In this document: in pieces, positions 42,433-50,551 of the stretch
Numbering within the stretch: position 1 is the stretch's first letter
How the letters are laid out: each line of letters begins with the position of its first letter
NCBI GenBank assembly: GCA_031253835.1
Contig: JAIRVP010000047.1
Location: 1 to 64,000, forward strand
DNA: 64,000 nucleotides
From: Burkholderia sp.
GTDB lineage: Bacteria; Pseudomonadota; Gammaproteobacteria; Burkholderiales; Burkholderiaceae
Reading direction: 5' to 3'
Made by a program: the position numbers and the translations under genes
The notes under the pieces: generated by a model
Databases searched by the model: none
The model's input: only the letters and a program-made list of their open reading frames with translations
Told to the model about the DNA's origin: nothing

Positions 42433-43377
42433 ATGCTCAACTACCTGCCACTCTCGGACAATGCTGCTCGTCAGGCTATCGACTCGTCTACCGTGTTCGA
42501 GGAGTTCTGTCGGACGAAGGCCGAGGCTTTGAAATATGCCGGAGGTATGTACTGGAAGATCCAGGGTCCTTACGAATACCTGGTGAAAACGACTGCAGGC
42601 AACCGGCAAAAGCGTATCGGGCCTCGCTCACCCGAAACCGAACATACCTACGAAGCCTTCACGTCGAAGAAGGCAGAAATCGAGGCTCGCTCGTCGGACC
42701 TTCATGCTGCAGTAGTTGAAGCCGAGCGATTAAATCGTGCACTCAGGGTGGGCCGGGTCCCGGCTATCGTTGTGGATGTTCTGCGTGCTATCGAGAAAGC
42801 GGGACTGTCTTCCTATTTTACGATCGTTGGTACGCACGCCCTGTACGCGTATGAAGCCGCAGCTGGAGTTCGCATTGCGCAGGGTGCATTGGCCACCCAG
42901 GATGTCGACATGCTTTGGGACGCTCAGAAGCACGTTCGTTTTCTGACAGACATCGAGCGACTGGACGTTTCGATGCTTCGTATTTTGCAGGGCGTGGACA
43001 AGACTTTTCAGCGCAAAGATGGGTATCTCGAGACGGCCATCAACAGCAAAGGTTTTGAGGTTGATTTCTTGCGGCGCCCACCGCAAGACTCTGACCCACA
43101 TCCTGTCCGACTGTCTGGCTATGAGGAAGACCTGTGGCCTGTACAGGCGCGGCGTGCACAAGTATTGTCGTCGGCGCGCAAATTCGAGCAGGTCGTGGTG
43201 GCCGCGACTGGAAAAATGGCGAGGATGACGACCATTGACCCGGAAGTATTCGTCGAATTCAAAAACTGGATGGCGAATTCAGCCCCGGACCGCGACCCGC
43301 GTAAACGTCAACGCGACAAACTGCAGGCCGATATCGTTTGGACGTTGATGGACCAAGGTTTACTGTTATCGCAGTAG
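42433..43377 (+). CDS. GSU2403-type nucleotidyltransferase-fold protein
   Basis: A 314-residue protein of the GSU2403 family, nucleotidyltransferase-fold proteins of unknown role. Landmarks are the NTase motif TIVGTHALYAYEAAAGV, the acidic pair in TQDVDMLWD, and the later strand-helix FEVDFLRRPPQDSDPH. I chose the ATG at 42433 because its N-terminus MLNYLPLSDNAARQAIDSS matches family starts; a TTG at 42394 would add 13 residues. Codon use is less GC-rich than neighbours, and the upstream region is AT-rich, suggesting recent acquisition. An antitoxin or toxin role, as for some NTase families, is only a possibility. Confidence 0.75.
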   Translation: MLNYLPLSDNAARQAIDSSTVFEEFCRTKAEALKYAGGMYWKIQGPYEYLVKTTAGNRQKRIGPRSPETEHTYEAFTSKKAEIEARSSDLHAAVVEAERLNRALRVGRVPAIVVDVLRAIEKAGLSSYFTIVGTHALYAYEAAAGVRIAQGALATQDVDMLWDAQKHVRFLTDIERLDVSMLRILQGVDKTFQRKDGYLETAINSKGFEVDFLRRPPQDSDPHPVRLSGYEEDLWPVQARRAQVLSSARKFEQVVVAATGKMARMTTIDPEVFVEFKNWMANSAPDRDPRKRQRDKLQADIVWTLMDQGLLLSQ

Positions 43378-43834
43378 ATGCGCGGTCAGTACTGCATTCG
43401 TTGGCTGCGATGGCTCCCGATGTGAGAGGTGCCGTCGTGTGTCAGGCATCCATTCGTTTGCCGCTTTTCTCGTACTTTGCGGTTTTGCTTCCAACCTGGA
43501 TTCTTCGACGTATCCGGCGCGTGCCTGCCTGAATACAGGGGTTTCTTGGCTAACCATAGCGAAGCCCGCATCATTGCTGAAAGGCAGGGTATGAGTCGGC
43601 CGCGCTTCCTTCCCCTTCGACCGAAACCATACTGCCGTTGCACACGAGGAGCGATGCAATTACATGCAAGGCATAGCCCAAGTGTCGTGGTCAACTCACC
43701 AGTCCGACGTGTCTCGAGCTGACGCGCTAGTCCTTGGTCAAGGATGGAAAGGGGGGGGCTGAATGTAGCGCGCGGCGGGACACCGTTTTCCCGAGGCATC
43801 CCGCGCTTTGGTCGTGCCGAAATGCCGTTGGAAC
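43378..43834. other. Gap between the nucleotidyltransferase gene and a repeat cluster
   Basis: About 450 bases with no convincing gene on either strand. Minus-strand sequence is open but unconvincing. The stretch ends in a cluster of short repeats (43835-43921), suggesting mobile-element remnants. Confidence 0.4.
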
Positions 43835-43921
43835 AGTTTCACTTAAGCCCCGCCCGGCGGTCGTTTGCGGGAGCTTCAAGGGGCGCTAAGTGAAACTTCG
43901 CGTGTCGCGTTAAGTGAAACT
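43835..43921. repeat. Cluster of three TTAAGTGAAACT-type repeats
   Basis: One inverted copy, AGTTTCACTTAA (43835-43846), and two direct copies, CTAAGTGAAACTT (43886-43897 core) and TTAAGTGAAACT (43910-43921), share the core AAGTGAAAC. Multiple terminal repeats of this kind occur at the ends of some insertion sequences such as the IS21 family. I see no transposase beside them, so this is likely a residual element end. Confidence 0.5.
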
Positions 43922-43940
43922 ATTCGAAGTTGCCAGTCGA

Positions 43941-43960
43941 AGGGGGGGCATTACCCCCCT
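43941..43960 (-). terminator. Hairpin at the end of glmS
   Basis: Read on the minus strand, AGGGGGG and CCCCCCT flank a short loop, and the first base of the hairpin is the last of the glmS stop codon region. No T-run follows, so termination strength is uncertain. Confidence 0.45.
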
Positions 43961-45789
43961 CACTCCACCGTCACCGACTTAGCCAGATTCCGCGGCTTGT
44001 CGATATCCGTCCCCCGCGCCAATGCAGCGTGATACGCGAGCAACTGCATCGGCACCGTATGCAGAATCGGCGACAGCGGCCCGTAGTACTCATTGAGCCG
44101 AATCACCTCGATCCCCTCGCTCGGCACCAACCCGCAGTCCACATCCGCGAACACAAACAGCCGCCCATTCCGCGCACTGACCTCATGCATGTTCGACCGC
44201 AGCTTCTCAAGCAGCATGTCATTCGGCGCGACCGCGATCACCGGCATTTCATTACTCACGAGCGCCAGCGGCCCATGCTTCAACTCACCGGCCGGATAAG
44301 CCTCCGCATGAATATAGGAAATCTCCTTCATCTTCAACGCGCCTTCGAGTGCGATCGGATAATGCATCCCGCGCCCGAGAAACAGCATGTTGTCGCGTCG
44401 TGCGAGCAGTTCCGACCACGCCATGATCTGCGGTTCCAGCGCGAGCACTTTCGACATCGCATCGGGCAGGTGCCGCAGCGCGCGCAGATGCTTCTTCTCC
44501 TCGTCGTCGGTCAACCGCCCGCGCACCTGCGCCAGTGACAACGTCAGCAGGAACAACGCAACGAGCTGCGTCGTGAATGCCTTTGTCGAGGCGACTCCAA
44601 TCTCGATCCCTGCCCGCGTCACGAACTGCAGCGCACATTCACGCATCAACGCACTCGTCGCAACGTTGCAGATCGCGAGCGTATGCATCATCCCGCTGCG
44701 TTTCGCGACATGCACCGCCCCGAGCACATCGGCCGTCTCGCCGCTCTGCGACACCGCGACAACCAGCGTGCGCGGATTCGGCACGCCATCGCGATAACGA
44801 AACTCGCTGGCAATCTCCACGCTCGCCGGGAGCTTCGCGATGCTCTCGATCCAGTACTTCGCAGTCAGCGCCGCGTGATAGCTGCCGCCGCACGCGAGCA
44901 GCAGCACCGAATCGACGTCGTTGAACACCCGCCACGCACCATCACCGAACAGCTCCGGCATGATCGACGAAACGTCGAGCAGCGTATCGGCCACGGCCTG
45001 CGGCTGCTCGAAGATCTCTTTCTGCATGTAGTAGCGGTATGACCCGAGATCGGCCGCGCCGCTATGCGCGGCGACGCGTTGTACCGCGCGCTCGACGCGC
45101 TGGCCGTTCGCATCGACGATCCAGTAGCGATGCAGTTGAATATCGGCGACGTCGCCGTTCTCCAGATACGCGATGCGATCGGTGATGCCCGACAGCGCGA
45201 TCGCATCGGACGCCAGAAAATTCTCGCCTTCGCCGACACCCACGACGAGCGGCATCCCGTCGCGCGCACCGACGATCCGGTGCGGCTCGTCGCGGCACAT
45301 CACCGCGATCGCATAGCTGCCGCGCAGTCGCGCCACCGCGCGCCGGACCGCATCGAACAGATCGCCGTCGTACAGGTGGTCGATCAGATGCGCGATCGCC
45401 TCGCTGTCGGTCTGGCTGGCAAACACATAGCCGTGCGCTTGCAGCTCGGCGCGCAGCTGATCGCAGTTCTCGATGATTCCGTTATGCGACAGCGCGATGC
45501 GCGCGTTCGCGTCGCTCGGCGAGAAGTGCGGATGCGCGTTGAGCGTGACGGGCGCGCCGTGCGTGGCCCAGCGCGTATGCGCGATGCCCGTGTAACCCGA
45601 CAGCGCATGCTCGGCGATCTCGCGCTGCAGGTTGGCCACGCGATCGACGCTGCGGGCGCGCGCCAGCGCGCGGTCGCGGTAGACCACGACGCCGCACGAA
45701 TCGTAGCCGCGGTATTCGAGCCGCTTCAGGCCGTCGACCAGGTTCGGCAGGATGTCCCGCTGGGCGACCGCCCCGACAATTCCACACAT
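43960..45789 (-). CDS. glmS: Glucosamine-6-phosphate synthase (glutamine-hydrolysing)
   Basis: A 609-residue enzyme that converts fructose-6-phosphate and glutamine to glucosamine-6-phosphate, the first step to UDP-GlcNAc for peptidoglycan and lipopolysaccharide. The N-terminal glutaminase begins MCGIVGAV with the nucleophilic Cys2 and includes the conserved HTRWATHGAP. The C-terminal part has two SIS domains (LACGGSYHAALTAKYWIES, GGSYH motif; VSQSGETADVLGAVHVAK). It ends in the family motif NLAKSVTVE. GGAG lies 4 bases before the start. It is divergent from an Lrp regulator, with two palindromes between. Burkholderia commonly has a second glmS elsewhere. Confidence 0.96.
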   Translation of the reverse strand: MCGIVGAVAQRDILPNLVDGLKRLEYRGYDSCGVVVYRDRALARARSVDRVANLQREIAEHALSGYTGIAHTRWATHGAPVTLNAHPHFSPSDANARIALSHNGIIENCDQLRAELQAHGYVFASQTDSEAIAHLIDHLYDGDLFDAVRRAVARLRGSYAIAVMCRDEPHRIVGARDGMPLVVGVGEGENFLASDAIALSGITDRIAYLENGDVADIQLHRYWIVDANGQRVERAVQRVAAHSGAADLGSYRYYMQKEIFEQPQAVADTLLDVSSIMPELFGDGAWRVFNDVDSVLLLACGGSYHAALTAKYWIESIAKLPASVEIASEFRYRDGVPNPRTLVVAVSQSGETADVLGAVHVAKRSGMMHTLAICNVATSALMRECALQFVTRAGIEIGVASTKAFTTQLVALFLLTLSLAQVRGRLTDDEEKKHLRALRHLPDAMSKVLALEPQIMAWSELLARRDNMLFLGRGMHYPIALEGALKMKEISYIHAEAYPAGELKHGPLALVSNEMPVIAVAPNDMLLEKLRSNMHEVSARNGRLFVFADVDCGLVPSEGIEVIRLNEYYGPLSPILHTVPMQLLAYHAALARGTDIDKPRNLAKSVTVE

Positions 45790-45847
45790 ATCGCGCTCCG
45801 TAAATGTCCTGTCTGGACCCGTGAGAGCGATGGTAGAACCAGCTAAA

Positions 45848-45862
45848 TGGAATTAAATTTCA
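45848..45862. promoter_or_regulatory. Lrp-like operator, glmS-proximal copy
   Basis: TGGAATTAAATTTCA differs at one position from the palindrome at 45907. It lies 58 bases upstream of the glmS start, within a low-GC intergenic stretch, on the side controlling glmS. Confidence 0.6.
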
Positions 45863-45906
45863 AAATTCATAAACAAATGAAACGTAGGGATTATCGTCTA
45901 TCATGT

Positions 45907-45921
45907 TGAAATTAAATTTCA
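45907..45921. promoter_or_regulatory. Lrp-like operator, lrp-proximal copy
   Basis: TGAAATTAAATTTCA is a near-perfect palindrome (TGAAATT and AATTTCA around a single A). It lies 24 bases before the Lrp start at 45946. Its centre is 59 bases from the centre of the other copy, a spacing consistent with looped or wrapped Lrp octamers. Confidence 0.65.
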
Positions 45922-45945
45922 CACCTTGACCGGAAGGAGCCGCCG

Positions 45946-46437
45946 ATGGCCGGCATCACCCTCGACGATCTCGACCTGCGCATCCTCGCGATCCTGCAGG
46001 ACGACGCGTCGGTGTCGAACCTGCAACTGGCCGAGCGCGCGCTGTCGTCGCCGCCGACCTGCATGCGTCGCGTGCGGCGGCTGACGGAAGCCGGCGTGAT
46101 CCGCCGGCAGGTCGCGGTGCTCGACCCCGTCGCGATCGGCACGGCCGTCACCGCGCTGATCGAGATCAGCCTCGACCGGCAGACGGCCGAGGACTACGAC
46201 GCGTTCGAAACCTACGTCTGCGCGGAGCCGGCCGTCACGCAGTGCTACCGCGTGTCGCCGGGGCCCGATTTTGTCGTGGTGGCCGATCTGGCCGACGTCG
46301 CCGAATACGACGAATTCGCGCGGCGGCTGTTCACCGGCGCGTCGAACGTCCGCAACGTGCGGACGTTCTTCTCGACGCATCGCGCGAAGTTCGAAGCGAA
46401 CGCGCGCGTCTCGCACGCGATGCGCAAGCGCTTGTGA
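45946..46437 (+). CDS. Lrp/AsnC-family transcriptional regulator
   Basis: A 163-residue regulator. The N-terminal helix-turn-helix is LDLRILAILQDDASVSNLQLAERALSSPPTCMRRVRRLTEAGVI, split around residues 8-51 (LAERALSSPPTCMRRV is the recognition part). The C-terminal RAM domain has VTALIEISLDR and GPDFVVVADLADV. AAGGAG precedes the ATG at 45946. It is divergent from glmS, and two palindromes between them are its likely targets. The effector could be an amino acid or glucosamine-phosphate; not determined. Confidence 0.93.
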   Translation: MAGITLDDLDLRILAILQDDASVSNLQLAERALSSPPTCMRRVRRLTEAGVIRRQVAVLDPVAIGTAVTALIEISLDRQTAEDYDAFETYVCAEPAVTQCYRVSPGPDFVVVADLADVAEYDEFARRLFTGASNVRNVRTFFSTHRAKFEANARVSHAMRKRL

Positions 46438-46468
46438 TGTGACTGCGCCGTTCGAGCTGCATGACGCA

Positions 46469-47323
46469 TCACGCAGCAGCGGCGGCTTCCGCGAGTTGCA
46501 GCGGCTTGCCGTACCCGAAGCAATGCGCGGGCTCCGGAAACACGCGCTGCCGCACGTCGTGCGCGTACTGCCGGATCGCGTCGCGCATCACCGCATTCGC
46601 ATCGGCATAGCGCTTCACGAAGCGCGGCGTGTACGCATCGAACGCGCCGATCATGTCCTCGGTCACGAGCACCTGCCCGTCGCACGCGGGCGATGCGCCG
46701 ATGCCGATAGTCGGGATCGTCAGCGTGTCGGTCAGGTGGCGTGCGAGCGCCTCGGCGGTGCCTTCGATCACCACGCTGAACGCACCGGCCCGCTCGGCCG
46801 CGCACGCGGCATCGAACACCTGCGCGGCCGAGCGCGGGTCCATTCCCTGCGCGCGGAAGCCGCCCGTCGCGTTGGCCTGCTGCGGCATGAGACCGACGTG
46901 CGCCATCACCGGAATGCCGCGCTCCGTCAGGAAGCGGATCGTGTCGGTCATCTCGCAGCCGCCCTCGAGCTTCACGGCTTGCGCGCCGGTTTCGGCGAGC
47001 AGCCGTGCGGCGGAGCGATAGGCCTGCGCGGGCGATTCCTGGAACGTCGAGAACGGCAGGTCGACGACGACGCACGCCTGCGCGGCGCCGCGTACGACGG
47101 CCGCGCCATGTGCAATCATCATGTCGAGCGTGACGCGCAGCGTATCGGGCATCCCGTACAGCACCATGCCGACGGAGTCGCCGACGACGATCACGTCGGC
47201 CACGTCGTCGACGAGCTTCGCCATCGGCGCGGAATACGCGGTCAGCGACACGAGGCTGCCGATGCCTTTGGTCGAACGGATCGCGGTAACGGTCTTGCGG
47301 GTGGTGCGGGTGTGAGCGCTCAT
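46469..47323 (-). CDS. panB: 3-methyl-2-oxobutanoate hydroxymethyltransferase
   Basis: A 284-residue enzyme of pantothenate biosynthesis that adds a hydroxymethyl group from methylene-tetrahydrofolate to alpha-ketoisovalerate. Family motifs are VVGDSVGMVLYGMPDTLRVT, with the Mg-binding Asp, AVKLEGG, AHVGLMPQQANATGGF, and VTEDMIGAF with the active-site Glu. The start MSAHTRTTRKTV at 47323 matches other PanB proteins; a longer frame to 47380 is not needed. It lies next to a divergent AraC gene. Burkholderia often has a second panB. Confidence 0.95.
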   Translation of the reverse strand: MSAHTRTTRKTVTAIRSTKGIGSLVSLTAYSAPMAKLVDDVADVIVVGDSVGMVLYGMPDTLRVTLDMMIAHGAAVVRGAAQACVVVDLPFSTFQESPAQAYRSAARLLAETGAQAVKLEGGCEMTDTIRFLTERGIPVMAHVGLMPQQANATGGFRAQGMDPRSAAQVFDAACAAERAGAFSVVIEGTAEALARHLTDTLTIPTIGIGASPACDGQVLVTEDMIGAFDAYTPRFVKRYADANAVMRDAIRQYAHDVRQRVFPEPAHCFGYGKPLQLAEAAAAA

Positions 47324-47400
47324 GAACGGAAGCCGTGTGAAAGAAGAGCCGCCACGGTAGCATCGCGTTCGTTCGTGCAATGACCTTCGGAGGACGTCTT

Positions 47401-48219
47401 ATGGTGCTGGCGGGACAATCGGGCGACCCTTGCGCGGTGCCGCCGATGGCGCGCCTGCCGCGGCCGCTGTACGTGCGTGCGTTCGGGATCCCCGGCAACG
47501 TGAGCGTCGACGCGCACAGTCATCCGTGGGCCCAGCTGATGTATGCGACGAGCGGCGTGCTCGAGGTGACGACGCCATCGGGCCGGCAGCTGCTGCCGCC
47601 GCACTACGCGATGTGGATTCCGCCGCACGTGCCGCATGCTGTGTCGACGCGCGATTGCGTCGCGTTCCACAGCCTGTATCTCGACGCAGCGATCGCGCGC
47701 GACGACGTGAACGACGACTGCACGATCCTCTGCATGACGCCGCTGCTGCGCGAGCTGGTGATCGCGACGGGCGAGCTGCCGGTGAACTACGACGAGACGG
47801 GGCCGGACGGCGCGCTAGTGTGCCTGATCGCCGACCGGATCGCGCGCATGCAGCCGGCGCCGCTGACGGTGCCGCTGCCGCGCGATCCGCGTCTGCTGAA
47901 AATCGCGCGTGCGTTGCATGCCGCGCCGGGCGACACGCGCAGTCTCGACGAATGGGGCCATCAGGTCGGCGCGACGCGGCGCACGCTGTCGCGGCTGTTC
48001 CGGCAGGATACGGGGCTGTCGTTCACCGAATGGCGGCAGGCCGTGCGGCTGCTCGCGTCGCTGCCGCTGCTCGATGCGGGCGAGCCGATCGGCATGGTGG
48101 CCGCGCAACTGGGCTACGACTCGACGTCGTCGTTCATCGCGCTGTTCCAGGCGAAATTCCGCGTGACGCCCGGCGCGTATGCGAAGCGTGAAGCGCGCCG
48201 GTCGGTGTTGAGCGCGTGA
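47401..48219 (+). CDS. AraC-family transcriptional regulator
   Basis: A 272-residue regulator. An N-terminal cupin sensor domain has VDAHSHPWAQLMYATSGVLEV and YAMWIPPHVPHAV. The C-terminal double helix-turn-helix has WGHQVGATRRTLSRLFRQDTGLSF, then IGMVAAQLGYDSTSSFIALF with the second recognition helix (GYDSTSSFIAL). I chose the ATG at 47401 because GGAGG lies 7 bases upstream. It is divergent from panB by 77 bases. A role in panB control is plausible but the cupin ligand is unknown. Confidence 0.92.
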   Translation: MVLAGQSGDPCAVPPMARLPRPLYVRAFGIPGNVSVDAHSHPWAQLMYATSGVLEVTTPSGRQLLPPHYAMWIPPHVPHAVSTRDCVAFHSLYLDAAIARDDVNDDCTILCMTPLLRELVIATGELPVNYDETGPDGALVCLIADRIARMQPAPLTVPLPRDPRLLKIARALHAAPGDTRSLDEWGHQVGATRRTLSRLFRQDTGLSFTEWRQAVRLLASLPLLDAGEPIGMVAAQLGYDSTSSFIALFQAKFRVTPGAYAKREARRSVLSA

Positions 48220-48232
48220 CGCGCGCCGTCGA

Positions 48233-48766
48233 TCAGAACGCGAGCGCCTGCTGCACCGGGTGATGCGCGCCGCGCGAGAACCCGGCGCCTTCGAGCGACA
48301 GCAGCGCGCGCTTGCGGTCGATGCCGCCTGCATACCCGGTCAGGCTGCCGGATGCGCCGACCACGCGGTGGCACGGCACGATGATCGATACCGGATTGCG
48401 TCCGACCGCACCGCCGACGGCGCGCGCGCCGCTCATCGGCAACCCGATGCGCTCGGTGATGTCGCCGTACGACACGAGTTCACCGAACGGGATCGCGAGC
48501 AGTTCCTGCCACACGCGCCGCTGAAACGCGGTGCCGCGCAGGTGGATCGGCACCGAGAAAGTCTCGCGCGTGCCGGTGAAGTACTCGGCGATTTCTTCCG
48601 CGACCTTGCGCGCGATCGGCGACATGGCCTGCGCGTCCGCTTCGGTCACGATCGCCACCGACGGAAAGTATTTCTGGCCGACGAAGTACAGGCCCGTCAG
48701 CGCATCGTCCTCGATGCGCACGGCGATGTCGCCCAGCGGGCTCGGAATCAGGTGAGCGGGAGTCAT
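48233..48766 (-). CDS. ogt: Methylated-DNA--protein-cysteine methyltransferase
   Basis: A 177-residue suicide repair protein that moves methyl groups from O6-methylguanine onto its own Cys. The C-terminal domain has the active-site sequence VPCHRVVGASGSLTGYAGG with the acceptor Cys, plus the upstream helix FQRRVWQELLAIPFGELVSYGD. It starts at 48766, overlapping the stop of the glycosylase gene by 4 bases (ATGA). The pair is therefore a coupled alkylation-repair operon. It is cytosolic. Confidence 0.94.
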   Translation of the reverse strand: MTPAHLIPSPLGDIAVRIEDDALTGLYFVGQKYFPSVAIVTEADAQAMSPIARKVAEEIAEYFTGTRETFSVPIHLRGTAFQRRVWQELLAIPFGELVSYGDITERIGLPMSGARAVGGAVGRNPVSIIVPCHRVVGASGSLTGYAGGIDRKRALLSLEGAGFSRGAHHPVQQALAF

Positions 48767-50214
48767 CGCGCTACATCTCCATGAAGGCGCCACACATGCA
48801 GTGCGGCATACGCGCGCCACGGCGCCCAGCGCGCCGCATGCGGCGCAGATGATGGCACGGCCGCGCGTTCGTTGCGTGCGGGAAGCCACGTGTCGTCGGC
48901 GGGGAACGCATTCGGCCAGGCCATCGCACGCATCGCGACGTACTGCACCGCGCGTTCGTCGAAGCCGGGCATCGTGCGCAGCGCGGCAAGCGTCGCGTCG
49001 AGCGGCGCCATCGGTTCGAGCGCAAGTGTGCCGTCGTCGACGGCGCGTGCGAGCGACACGATTGCCTGTGCCGTATCGCGCGTGACGCCGATCGTCCCGA
49101 ATGCCGACGGCGGCAGCGCGGCCAGCGTCGCCGCGGACGGCAGCGCGTGCGTGAGGCCCGGCGGCGCGCCTTCCACCGATGTGCCGAAACGTTCTGCCAT
49201 GCGCGCCAGCACGGGGGTATCCGCATCCGCCGCCGCAAGCTGTTCGCCCGCGATCGCGCGAATCGCGATCTCGAGGCCATCGAACGCGCCGGGTACGCGC
49301 AGGCCCGGCGAGCCGCTCGCGAGATCACCGAGATGGGCGTCGATCACGTCGGGGCGGCTGTCGAGATCGAACAGCCGCCGTACCCGCGCCAGCACGGCTG
49401 GGACGACCGGCGTCAGCGCGCGCGACACGGTGACGGCCAGCGCGAAGCGCTGCGGCACGTGCGCGACGGACAGCCAGCCCGCCACGCGGCGGCCGTCGTT
49501 CCGGTTCGGCATGTCGACGGCACGCGCATAACCGTGCGCGTCGATCCGCTCGACGCCGTCGATCTGCCGCTGCGCGAGAAAGCGCATCAGGTCGTCCCAC
49601 GCGAACGGCGGCCGGTACGGCAGCGGGAACGTCATGTCGCCGTCGGCCGCTGCGCCGGCGCCCTTGCGCAGCCGCAGCGGGTTGAGGCCGTAACGCTGGC
49701 GGAACAGGTCGTTGAAGCGCCGCACGCTGCCGAATCCGGCCGTCGACGCGACGACGGCCACCGGCAGCGCGGTATCGGTCAGCAGCCGCTTGGCCATCAG
49801 CAGCCGCTGCGTCTGCGCGAACTCGACCGGCGACACGCCGAACTGCGCGCCGAAGATCCGTCGCAGATGCCGCTCGGTCACGCCGACGCGCTGCGCGAGC
49901 GCGTCGACGGAATGCGCGTTCAGGAAACCGTCCTCGATCAGCGTCGCCGCCGCGTCGGCGAGATTGCCGGACAGGTCGAGCAGCCCGTGGCCGGGCGCGA
50001 GCTCGGGGCGGCAGCGCATGCAGGGCCGGAACCCGGCTTTCTCGGCGGCTGCGGCGGTCGGGTAGTAGCTGCAGTTCTGCGCTTTCGGCGGCTTCACCGG
50101 GCAGACGGGGCGGCAGTACACACCGGTCGTCGCCACGCCGACGAAGAACCAGCCGTCGAAGCGGCGGTTCCGCGAGAGCAGGGCGTCGTAGCAGGTGTCG
50201 GGATCGAGGCGCAT
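48763..50214 (-). CDS. alkA: Ada/AlkA: alkylation-responsive regulator fused to 3-methyladenine glycosylase
   Basis: A 483-residue fusion. The N-terminal Ada domain has the zinc-cysteine cluster with the methyl-accepting Cys (GVYCRPVCPVKPPKAQNC and PCMRCRPE). A central AraC-type helix-turn-helix follows (QRVGVTERHLRRIFGAQFGV). The C-terminal AlkA glycosylase has an HhH-GPD-like region, with MPGFDERAVQYVAMRAM and the catalytic Asp in FPADD. It senses methyl damage, activates the operon and removes alkylated bases. The start is MRLDPDTCYDALLSRNRRFDG at 50214; an upstream extension to 50328 is not family-like. Ogt overlaps the stop. Confidence 0.93.
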   Translation of the reverse strand: MRLDPDTCYDALLSRNRRFDGWFFVGVATTGVYCRPVCPVKPPKAQNCSYYPTAAAAEKAGFRPCMRCRPELAPGHGLLDLSGNLADAAATLIEDGFLNAHSVDALAQRVGVTERHLRRIFGAQFGVSPVEFAQTQRLLMAKRLLTDTALPVAVVASTAGFGSVRRFNDLFRQRYGLNPLRLRKGAGAAADGDMTFPLPYRPPFAWDDLMRFLAQRQIDGVERIDAHGYARAVDMPNRNDGRRVAGWLSVAHVPQRFALAVTVSRALTPVVPAVLARVRRLFDLDSRPDVIDAHLGDLASGSPGLRVPGAFDGLEIAIRAIAGEQLAAADADTPVLARMAERFGTSVEGAPPGLTHALPSAATLAALPPSAFGTIGVTRDTAQAIVSLARAVDDGTLALEPMAPLDATLAALRTMPGFDERAVQYVAMRAMAWPNAFPADDTWLPARNERAAVPSSAPHAARWAPWRAYAALHVWRLHGDVAR

Positions 50215-50421
50215 GCGACGACTGTAAACCATCCCCGCGATCGATTCTGGCTGGAATCGGACATGTGTTTCGGCAGCCGCACGCCCGCGCGCGTGTCGGG
50301 AAAATCCGGGAAAAACGGTTAATGCCACGCGGCGAAACAGTCGTCTCTTTTGCCTGGACCAATTTGAGATGACTCATCGAAATCCCCGAATGACAGGGCG
50401 CCGGCAAACGCCCTATTCTTT

Positions 50422-50435
50422 GAAAAACGTTTTCC
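50422..50435. promoter_or_regulatory. LacI-family operator upstream of the hexuronate transporter
   Basis: GAAAAACGTTTTCC matches the 14-bp palindrome before the uronate dehydrogenase gene at 13 of 14 positions. It is 116 bases before the transporter start. Confidence 0.7.
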
Positions 50436-50551
50436 AGATTGGTTGGCGAAACGGGCCGTGCGTCAGCGCGCGGGCCGTCCGCCCCGGCGCCGGTCGCCGG
50501 TCAACGAACACCGTGCGGCGCGACAGGCGCGGCCGTACATCGGAGACATTC

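Noticed and set aside
45790..45945. A glmS ribozyme-like element upstream of glmS
   Set aside because: The self-cleaving glmS ribozyme is known from Firmicutes and related groups; here the region is short and AT-rich, with two palindromic operators and no pseudoknot pattern.
49147..50322. Long plus-strand reading frame opposite alkA
   Set aside because: It is an antisense shadow of the Ada/AlkA gene, which carries all catalytic motifs.
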